This document shows positions 55,258-64,000 of a stretch of 64,000 nucleotides of DNA, one piece after another; positions within the stretch are counted from its first letter, which is position 1; every line of letters begins with the position of its first letter. The translations under genes were made by a program, and so were the position numbers. The stretch is from Cherax quadricarinatus (lineage: Eukaryota; Arthropoda; Malacostraca; Decapoda; Parastacidae): positions 4,522,471 through 4,586,470 of the forward strand of contig NC_091369.1 of the NCBI RefSeq assembly GCF_038502225.1, read 5' to 3'. The notes under the pieces were generated by a model. That model did no database searches and had not been told where the DNA came from. It worked only from the letters and a program-made list of their open reading frames with translations.

Positions 55258-58200
55258 CCACTAGTATTAAAAGTAGCAGCAGTAGTAGTAGTAGTACTGA
55301 TAGCATCAAGTAGCAGTAGTACTAATAGCATCAAGTAGCAGTAGTACTAATAGTATCAAGTAGCAGTAGTACTAATAGTATCAAGTAGCAGTAGTACTAA
55401 TAGTATCAAGTAACAGTAGTAATAATAGTATCAAGTAGCAGTAGTACTAATAGTATCAAGTAGCAGTAGTACTAATAGTATCAAATAGCAGTAGTACTAA
55501 TAGCATCAAGTAGCAGTAATACTAATAGTATCAAGTAGCAGTAGTACTAATAGTATCAAGTAGCAGTAGTACTAATACTGGCAGCAGCAGTAGTACTAAT
55601 ACTGGCAGCAGCAGTAGTACTAATACTGGCAGCAGCAGTAGTACTAATACTGGCAGCAGCAGTAGTACTAATACTGGCAGCAGCAGTAGTACTAATACTG
55701 GCAGCAGCAGTAGTACTAATACTAGCAGCAGCAGTACTAATAGTATCAAGTAGCAGTAGTACTAATAGTATCAAGTGCAGTAATACTAATAGTATCAAGT
55801 AGCAGTAGTACTAAGAGTATCAAGTAGCAGTAGTACTAATAGTATCAAGTAGCAGTAATACTAATAGTATCAAGTAGCAGTAATACTAATAGTATCAAGT
55901 AGCAGTAGTACTAATAGTATCAAGTAGCAGTAGTACTAATAGTATCAAGTAGCAGTAGTACTAATAGTATCAAGTAGCAGTAGTACTAATAGTATCAAGT
56001 AGCAGTAGTACTAATAGTATCAAGTAGCAGTAGTACTAATAGCATCAAGTAGCAGTAGTACTAATAGTATCAAGTAGCAGTAGTACTAATAGTATCAAGT
56101 AGCAGTAGTACTAATAGCATCAAGTAGCAGTAGTACTAATAGTATCAAGTAGCAGTAGTACTAATAGTATCAAGTAGCAGTAGTACTAATAGTATCAAGT
56201 AGCAGTAATACTAATAGTATCAAGTAGCAGTAGTACTAATAGTATCAAGTAGCAGTAGTACTAATAGTATCAAGTAGCAGTAGTACTAATAGTATCAAGT
56301 AGCAGTAATACTAATAGTATCAAGTAGCAGTAGTACTAATAGTATCAGTAGCAGTACTAATAGTATCAAGTAGCAATAGTACTAATAGTATCAAGTAGCA
56401 GTAGTACTAATAGTATCAAGTAGCAGTAGTACTAATTGCATCAAGTAGCAGTAGTACTAATAGTATCAAGTAGCAGTAGTACTAATAGTATCAAGTAGCA
56501 GTAGTACTAATAGTATCAAGTAGCAGTAGTACTAATAGTATCAAGTAGCAGTAGTACTAATAGTATCAAGTAGCAGTAGTACTAATAGTATCAAGTAGCA
56601 GTAGTACTAATAGTATCAAGTAGCAGTAGTACTAATAGTATCAAGTAGCAGTAGTACTAATAGTATCAAGTAGCAGTAGTACTAATAGCATCAAGTAGCA
56701 GTAGTACTAATAGTATCAAGTAGCAGTAGTACTAATAGTATCAAGTAGCAGTAGTACTAATAGTATCAAGTAGCAGTAGTACTAATAGCATCAAGTAGCA
56801 GTAGTACTAATAGTATCAAGTAGCAGTAGTACTAATAGTATCAAGTAGCAGTAGTACTAATAGTATCAAGTAGCAGTAGTACTAATAGTATCAAGTAGCA
56901 GTAGTACTAATAGTATCAAGTAGCAGTAGTACTAATAGTATCAAGTAGCAGTAGTACTAATAGTATCAAGTAGCAGTAGTACTAATAGTATCAAGTAGCA
57001 GTAGTACTAATAGTATCAAGTAGCAGTAGTACTAATAGTATCAAGTAGCAGTAGTACTAATAGTATCAAGTAGCAGTAGTACTAATAGTATCAAGTAGCA
57101 GTAGTACTAATAGTATCAAGTAGCAGTAGTACTAATAGTATCAAGTAGCAGTAGTACTAATAGTATCAAGTAGCAGTAGTACTAATAGTATAGTAGCAAG
57201 TACTAATAGTATCAAGTAGCAGTAGTACTAATAGTATCAAGTAGCAGTAGTACTAATAGTATCAAGTAGCAGTAGTACTAATAGTATCAAGTAGCAGTAG
57301 TACTAATAGTATCAAGTAGCAGTAGTACTAATAGTATCAAGTAGCAGTAGTACTAATAGTATCAAGTAGCAGTAGTACTAATAGTATCAAGTAGCAGCAG
57401 TACTAATAGTATCAAGTAGCAGTAATACTAATAGTATCAAGTAGCAGTAATACTAATAGCATCAAGTAGCAGTAGTACTAATAGTATCAAGTAGCAGTAG
57501 TACTAATAGTATCAAGTAGCAGTAGTACTAATAGTATCAAGTAGCAGTAGTACTAATAGTATCAAGTAGCAGTAGTACTAATAGCATCAAGTAGCAGTAG
57601 TACTAATAGTATCAAGTAGCAGTAGTACTAATAGTATCAAGTAGTACTAATAGTATCAAGTAGCAGTAGTACTAATAGTATCAAGTAGCAGTAGTACTAA
57701 TAGTATCAAGTAGCAGTAGTACTAATAGTATCAAGTAGCAGTAGTACTAATAGTATCAAGTAGCAGTAGTACTAATAGTATCAAGTAGCAGTAGTACTAA
57801 TAGTATCAAGTAGCAGTAGTACTAATAGTATAGTAGCAGTACTAATAGTATCAAGTAGCAGTAGTACTAATAGTATCAAGTAGCAGTAGTACTAATAGTA
57901 TCTAATAGTAGCAGTAGTACTAATAGTATCAAGTAGCAGTAGTACTAATAGTATCAAGTAGCAGTAGTACTAATAGTATCAAGTAGCAGTAGTACTAATA
58001 GCATCAAGTAGCAGTAGCACTAATAGTATCAAGTAGCAGTAGTACTAATAGTATCAGTAGCAGTACTAATAGTATCAAGTAGCAGTAGTACTAATAGTTT
58101 CAGTAGCAGTAGTACTAATAGTATCAGTAGCAGTACTAATAGTATCAAGTAGCAGTAGTACTAATAGTATCAAGTAGCAGTAGTACTAATAGTATCAAGT

Positions 58201-60165
58201 AGCAGTAGTACTAATAGTATCAAGTAGCAGTAGTACTAATAGTATCAAGTAGCAGTAGTACTAATAGTATCAAGTAGCAGTAGTACTAATAGTATCAGTA
58301 GTACTAATAGCAGTAGTACTAATAGTATCAAGTAGCAGTAGTACTAATAGTATCAAGTAGCAGTAGTACTAATAGTATCAAGTAGCAGTAGTACTAATAG
58401 CATCAAGTAGCAGTAGTACTAATAGTATCAAGTAGCAGTAGTACTAATAGTATCAGTAGCAGTACTAATAGTATCAAGTAGCAGTAGTACTAATAGTATC
58501 AAGTAGCAGTAGTACTAATAGTATCAAGTAGCAGTAGTACTAATAGTATCAAGTAGCAGTAGCACTAATAGTATCAAGTAGCAGTAGCACTAATAGTATC
58601 AAGTAGCAGTAGTACTAATAGTATCAGTAGCAGTACTAATAGTATCAAGTAGCAGTAGTACTAATAGTATCAGTAGCAGTACTAATAGTATCAAGTAGCA
58701 GTAGTACTAATAGTATCAAGTAGCAGTAGTACTAATAGTATCAAGTAGCAGTAGTACTAATAGTATCAAGTAGCAGTAGTACTAATAGTATCAGTAGCAG
58801 TACTAATAGTATCAAGTAGCAGTAGTACTAATAGTATCAGTAGCAGTACTAATAGTATCAAGTAGCAGTAGTACTAATAGTATCAGTAGCAGTACTAATA
58901 GTATCAAGTAGCAGTAGTACTAATAGTATCAAGTAGCAGTAGTACTAATAGTATCAAGTAGCAGTAGTACTAATAGTATCAAGTAGCAGTAGTACTAATA
59001 GTATCAAGTAGCAGTAGTACTAATAGTATCAAGTAGCAGTAGTACTAATAGTATCAAGTAGCAGTAGTACTAATAGTATCAAGTAGCAGTAGTACTAATA
59101 GTATCAAGTAGCATAGTACTAATATCAAGTAGCAGTAGTACTAATAGTATCAAGTAGCAGTAGTACTAATAGTATCAAGTAGCAGTAGTACTAATAGTAT
59201 CAAGTAGCAGTAGTACTAATAGTATCAGTAGCAGTACTAATAGTATCAAGTAGCAGTAGTACTAATAGTATCAAGTAGCAGTAGTACTAATAGTATCAGT
59301 AGCAGTACTAATAGTATCAAGTAGCAGTAGTACTAATAGTATCAAGTAGCAGTAGTACTAATAGCATCAAGTAGCAGTAGTACTAATAGCATCAAGTAGC
59401 AGTAGTACTAATAGTATCAAGTAGCAGTAGTACTAATAGTATCAAGTAGCAGTAGTACTAATAGTATCAAGTAGCAGTAGTACTAATAGTATCAAGTAGC
59501 AGTAGTACTAATAGTATCAGTAGCAGTACTAATAGTATCAAGTAGCAGTAGTACTAATAGTATCAAGTAGCAGTAGTACTAATAGTATCAAGTAGCAGTA
59601 GTACTAATAGCATCAAGTAGCAGTAGTACTAATAGTATCAGTAGCAGTACTAATAGTATCAAGTAGCAGTAGTACTAATAGTATCAAGTAGCAGTAGTAC
59701 TAATAGCATCAAGTAGCAGTAGTACTAATAGTATCAAGTAGCAGTAGTACTAATAGTATCAAGTAGCAGTAGTACTAATAGCATCAAGTAGCAGTAGTAC
59801 TAATAGTATCAAGTAGCAGTAGTACTAATAGTATCAAGTAGCAGTAGTACTAATAGTATCAGTAGCAGTACTAATAGTATCAAGTAGCAGTAGTACTAAT
59901 AGCATCAAGTAGCAGTAGTACTAATAGTATCAAGTAGCAGTAGTACTAATAGTATCAAGTAGCAGTAGTACTAATAGTATCAGTAGCAGTAGTACTAATA
60001 GTATCAGTAGCAGTACTAATAGGATCAAGTAGCAGTAGTACTAATTGTATCAAGTAGCAGTACCAATAGTATCAAGTAGCAGTAGTACTAATAGTATCAA
60101 GTAGCAGTAGTACTAATTGTATCAAGCAGCAGTACCAATAGTATCAAGTAGCAGTAGCACTCAAA
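55258..60165. repeat. 25-bp minisatellite, 4.9 kb
   Basis: About 195 units of TATCAAGTAGCAGTAGTACT plus AATAG, the longest array in the window. Variants include a 24-bp ACTGGCAGCAGCAGTAGTAC form (55575-55735) and a 21-bp TATCAGTAGCAGTACTAATAG form. The 21-bp form appears only from about 56340 and is common after 58040. GCATCAAG substitutions recur at intervals. Little open frame exists because TAG and TAA occur in most phases. Confidence 0.98.
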
Positions 60166-60519
60166 GCCGTGCTTACGTCTCCTTGAATCAATGCACCATT
60201 CTTCTGTCAACCAGGAAGGGCATAAAAAAAACCCCAGATCTCTTTGATCAACCTACTGGAGGCTATTAAACCAAAAAAATCGTTAGTGGAAGACAGACAG
60301 CCGAACAATGAGGTAAGAAAGATGACAACGTCCCCGGCTAACAAAGTGTTGGGGTGGACAAATTCAGTCCTTGGAACACTTCAAGAATCCCCGGTTGTCC
60401 AGGGCCTTTAGTGTTGCAGCACATTCCCTGCAAATTGCACGGACTGAGCTGCAGATTGCAACACGTCTGGTGTGTTATGCGTCTGGTGAGTGATGCGAAA
60501 TAAGCGTAGAGAAATCGGC
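60166..60519. other. Unique stretch upstream of promoter-like segment
   Basis: Non-repetitive sequence. TGCAGCACATTCCCTGCAAATTG and GAGCTGCAGATTGCAACACG (60414-60470) are loosely repetitive. No gene recognised. Confidence 0.4.
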
Positions 60520-60660
60520 TTATTTATATACCATATTGCAGCCTCTGCCACCCTCCTTCTGCGAGCGTCGGCTGTCCCAAATTAGCCGCCATCTTCTTTT
60601 CCCGCGAAAAATAAGGCGGGGAAATGTGACGCTCCGGGTGGAAACACCCGAGCGAGGTCC
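60520..60660 (+). promoter_or_regulatory. Promoter-like segment with TATA, YY1-type and E2F-type sites
   Basis: TTATTTATATA (60524-60534) is TATA-like. About 55 bp downstream GCCGCCATCTT (60585-60595) is a consensus YY1-type motif, usually found at or just after a start site. TTTTCCCGCGAAAA (60597-60610) is a palindromic E2F-type site, followed by GGCGGGGAAA. CGGGTG-GAAA-CACCCG (60635-60650) is a small hairpin. The density of exact motifs in a CpG-containing segment is unusual here. No downstream exon is established. Confidence 0.4.
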
Positions 60661-60904
60661 TCACCCGGTGACCCCAATAAACCCGTTAAACAAATCCCCT
60701 GTATCTCTCCCTCGCCCTAAAACGCATCAAACTACAGCACAATTAAGCTAGAAACTAAAGGGAAAGGTTAATCGGAGGTGAGAAGACGAGAGGAAGGAGA
60801 TATAGTGGAGTATGTTAGGTGTGTGGGGGAGAGGTGTGTGTTGGGTGGTTCTACCTGGCGGGTGTGGTGGGCGGGTGTGTTAGGGGTGCTGGATGTAGAG
60901 AATT
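60661..60904. other. Unassigned
   Basis: Unique sequence. A 71-codon plus-strand frame from 60536 crosses the promoter-like sites and is not supported otherwise. Confidence 0.4.
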
Positions 60905-61060
60905 CTAACGTATTAACCAAACTCCTGCCACACACTCCCGTTCCTCGGATGTGGAGCTGCCAGGGGAGGGAGTTGTCACTCCCAGCAACATCCAACGATT
61001 TACTCCCATATTTTGCAGATGCTGTCTTGGGAGGAGGTAGGATGGAGGGGGGAGAGTGAT
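60905..61060 (-). CDS. Possible exon or remnant of an S1-type serine protease start
   Basis: The minus strand reads KSLDVAGSDNSLPWQLHIRG then TGVCGRSLVNT. This resembles the chymotrypsin-fold N-terminus (VxGG-D followed by PWQ and CGGSL). The CGGSL glycine is replaced by Arg, and no TAAHC catalytic-His block follows before low-complexity sequence. AG at CTCCTCCCAAGACAG upstream could be an acceptor. The plus strand is also open through the same bases, so chance is quite possible. Confidence 0.2.
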   Translation of the reverse strand: MTLPPPSYLLPRQHLQNMGVNRWMLLGVTTPSPGSSTSEERECVAGVWLIR

Positions 61061-61189
61061 GGGAGGGAGTGGGATGATGGAAGGGGGGAGGAAGTGTGGT
61101 AGAACGAGATGTTAGTAGTGGTGGGTGTTGTAGTCGGAAAGGTGGTGGTGATAGTGGTAGTCGAGAAGGGTGGTTGGTGGAAAGGGGTA

Positions 61190-62908
61190 GTAGTTGCGTA
61201 GAGGTGATGGTGGTTGTGTAGGGGTGATGGTGATTGTGTAGGGGTGATGGTGATCGTGGTTGTGTAGGAGTGGTTGTGGTTGTGTAGAGGTGATGGTGGT
61301 TGTGGTTGTGTAGGGGTGATGGTGGTTGTGGTTGTGGTAGTGTAGGGGTGATGGTGGTTGTGGTAGTGTAGGGGTGATGGTGGTTGTGGTAGTGTAGGGG
61401 TGATGGTGGTTGTGGTAGTGTAGGGGTGATGGTGGTTGTGGTTGTGGTAGTGTAGGGGTGATGGTGGTTGTGGTAGTGTTGGGGTGATGGGGGTTGTGTA
61501 GGGGAGGTGGTGATTGTGGTTGTGTACGGGTGGTTGTGGTTGTGTAGGGGTAATGGTGGTTGTGGTTGTGTAGGGGTGATGGTGATTGTGGTTGTGTAGA
61601 GGTGGTTGGGGTTGTGCAGGGGTGATGGTGATTGTGGTTGTGTAGGGGTGGGTGTGGTTGAGTAGGGGTGATGGTGGTTGTGGTAGTGTAGGGGTGATGG
61701 TGGTTGTGGTAGTGTAGGGGTGATGGTGGTCGTGGTAGTGTAGGGGTTATGGTGGTTGTGGTAGTGTAGGGGTGATGGTGGTTGTGGTAGTGTAGGGGTG
61801 ATGGTGATTGAGGTAGTGTAGGGGTAATGGTGGTTGTGGTAGTGTAGGGGTGATGGGGGTTGTGGTAGTGTAAGGGTGATGGTGGTTGTGGTAGTGTAAG
61901 GGTGATGGTGGTTGTGGTTGTGTAGGGGTGATGGTGGTTGTGTAGGGGTCATGGTGGTTGTGTAGGGATCATGGTGGTTGTGGCTGTTTAGGGGTGGTTG
62001 TGATTGTGTAGGTGTGATGGTGACTGTGGTTGTGTAGTGGTGGTTGTGGTTGTGTAGGGGTGATGGTGATTGTTGTTGTGTAGTGGTGGTTGTGGTTGTG
62101 TAGGGGTGATGGTGGTTGTGGTATGTAGGGGTGATTGTGGTTGTGGAAGTGTAAGGGTGATGGTGGTTGTGGTAGTGTAAGGGTGATGGTGGTTGTGGAA
62201 GTGTAGAGGTGATGGTGGTTGTGGTAGTGTAGGGATGATGGTGGCTGTGGTAGTGTAGGGGTGATGGTGGTTGTGGTAGTGTAGGGGTGGTGGTGGTTGA
62301 GGTAGTGTAGGGGTGATGGTGGTTGTGGTAGTGTAGGGATGATGGTGGTTGTGGTAGTGTAGGGATGATGGTGGTTGTGGAAGTGTAAGGGTGATGGTGG
62401 TTGTGGTAGTGTAGGGGTGATGGTGGTTGTGGTAGTGTAGGGGTGATGGTTGTTGTGGTAGTGTAGGTGTGATGGTGGTTGTGGTAGTGTAGGGGTGGTG
62501 GTGGTTGAGATAGTGTAGAGGTGATGGTGGTTGTGGTAGTGTAGGGATGATGGTGGTTGTGGTAGTGTAAGGGTGATGGTGGTTGTGGTAGTGTAAGGAT
62601 GATGGTAGTTGTGGTAGTGTAGGGGTGATAGTGGTTGTGGTAGTGTAGGGGTGATGGTGGTTGTGGTAGTGTAGGGGTGATAGTGGTTGTGGTAGTATAG
62701 GGGTGATGGTGGTTGTGGTAGTGTAGGTGTGATGGTGATTGTGGTAGTGTAGGGGTGGTGGTGGTTGAGGTAGTGTAGAGGTGATGGTGGTTGTGGTAGT
62801 GTAGGGATGATGATGATTGTGGTAGTGTAGGGGTGATTGTAATTGTGGTAGTGTAGGGGTGATGGTGATTGTGGTAGTGTAGGGGTGATGGTGATTGTGG
62901 TAGTAGTG
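61190..62908. repeat. 26-bp minisatellite, 1.7 kb
   Basis: About 65 variable units of GGGGTGATGGTGGTTGTGGT plus AGTGTA, with GTT/GTA and one-base variants and occasional 12-bp TTGTGG insertions. The 724-codon minus-strand frame (Thr/Pro/His-rich, 26-residue period) is an artefact. Bases 62909-63179 are degenerate GTG/GTA-rich sequence. Confidence 0.96.
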
Positions 62909-63179
62909 GAAGCTGCAGCGATTTTGGTAGACTCGGAGTCAATTATAATGGAAATTGTAATCAATATTAATCGTGATGGTTGATGTAATTGTGGTAGTAT
63001 GGAGATGGTAGCGGGGGGGGGTTATAGTCATGTGGTGGTAGCAGTGGGATGGTGGTTGTGCTGACAGTGGCTTTCATAGCAGTAGTGGAGACAGTGATAG
63101 TAATGTTGGTAGTTGTGGTTGGTCATATTGGTTCCAGGGGTGGTAGTAGTGGTAGTTTTTATGGAAGTGGTAAACATGG

Positions 63180-64000
63180 TAGTGGTGACGGTGTTATTGT
63201 GGTCGTGACGGTGTTATTGTGGTTGTGACGGTGTTATTGTGGTGGTGACTGTGTTATTGTGGTGGTGACGGTGTTATTGTGGTGGTGACGGTGTTATTGT
63301 GGTGGTGACGGTGTTATTGTGGTGGTGACGGTGTTATTGTGGTGGTGACGGTGTTATTGTGGTGGTGACGGTGTTATTGTGGTGGTGACGGTGTTATTGT
63401 GGTGGTGACGGTGTTATCGTTCTGGTGACGGTGTTGTAGTTGTGGTGACGGTGTTATTGCGGTGGTGACGGTGTTATTGCGGTGGTGACGGTGTTATTGC
63501 GGTGGTGAAGGTGTTGTAGTGGTGGTGACAGTGTTATTGTGGTGGTGACGGTGTTATTGTGGTGGTGACGGTGTTATTGTGGTGGTGACGGTGTTATTGT
63601 GGTGGTGACGGTGTTATTGTGGTGGTGACGGTGTTATTGCGGTGGTGAAGGTGTTGTAGTGGTGGTGACAGTGTTATTGTGGTGGTGACGGTGTTATTGT
63701 GGTGGTGACGGTGTTATTGTGGTGGTGACGGTGTTATTGTGGTGGCGACGGTGTTATTGTGGTGGTGACGGTGTTGTTGTGGTGGTGACGGTGTTATTGT
63801 GGTGGTGACGGTGTTATTGTGGTGGTGACGGTGTTATCGTTCTGGTGACGGTGTTGTAGTTGTGGTGACGGTGTTATTGTGGTGGTGACGGTGTTATTGC
63901 GGTGGTGAAGGTGTTATTGTGGTGGTGAAGGTGTTGTAGCGGTGGTGACAGTGTTATTGTGGTGGTGACGGTGTTATTGTGGTGGTGACGGTGTTATTGT
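63180..64000. repeat. 20-bp minisatellite running off the window
   Basis: About 41 units of GGTGGTGACGGTGTTATTGT. Marker variants (TATCGTTCTGGTGACGG, then GTTGTAGTTGTGG) recur exactly 420 bp apart (63417 and 63837), a 21-unit higher-order block. Confidence 0.97.

Noticed and set aside
60768..62942. 724-codon minus-strand Thr/Pro/His-rich frame
   Set aside because: Most of it is a 26-bp repeat read with a 26-residue period. Only the last part (60905-61060) is unique and is reported separately at low confidence.

Overview
This is eukaryotic nuclear DNA, most likely from a decapod crustacean (crayfish, lobster or shrimp type). The grounds are long dinucleotide runs, tens of different minisatellites, LINE, Penelope-like and tRNA-derived SINE pieces, and several short dispersed families that I recall from decapod sequence. 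There are no operons, bacterial genes or CRISPR arrays. The species assignment is inference.

Roughly half of the window (my rough sum is near 34 kb) is tandem repeat. The largest arrays are 534-3246 (20 bp), 12634-15812 (11 bp then 12 bp), 16118-18990 (33 bp, G-run rich), 31681-33187 (45 bp), 44876-47347 (14 bp), 47439-48442 (25 bp), 48640-49711 (18/36 bp), 50280-51153 (33 bp), 55258-60165 (25 bp), 61190-62908 (26 bp) and 63180-64000 (20 bp, running off the end). Nearly every long open reading frame here, including the ones of 500-1000 codons, is a by-product of stop-free repeat units. I do not regard them as genes.

Between the arrays lie decayed mobile elements. A LINE reverse transcriptase with its 3' UTR is at 6615-7981, and a 5'-truncated but open LINE C-terminus at 10724-11335. 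A Penelope-like element with a GIY-YIG endonuclease is at 20777-21394, with a remnant of a relative at 6205-6475. A minus-strand LINE spans 38938-41960, with an SGNH-esterase ORF1, endonuclease and reverse transcriptase; it carries two nested insertions flanked by 14-15 bp target-site duplications. A second ORF1 remnant is at 43210-43800. There are also a tRNA-derived SINE (34355-34735), a 153-bp palindrome built from a tRNA-like SINE head (52770-52922), and fold-back or TIR elements (34922-35188, 28712-29175, 42492-42791).

The one convincing host protein-coding feature is a small plus-strand exon at 35302-35389. It has consensus splice sites and encodes the basic stretch immediately before a paired-like homeodomain, closest from memory to Vsx/Chx10. 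If so, much of the window is intron of a visual-system homeobox gene, and the non-repetitive islands (19290-19535, 27380-27700, 49740-49935) become candidate regulatory elements. Weaker candidates are two adjoining minus-strand exons at 25119-25392, a terminal exon at 51615-51774, a serine-protease-like open stretch at 60905-61060 (minus), and a promoter-like segment at 60520-60660 with TATA, YY1-type and E2F-type sites.
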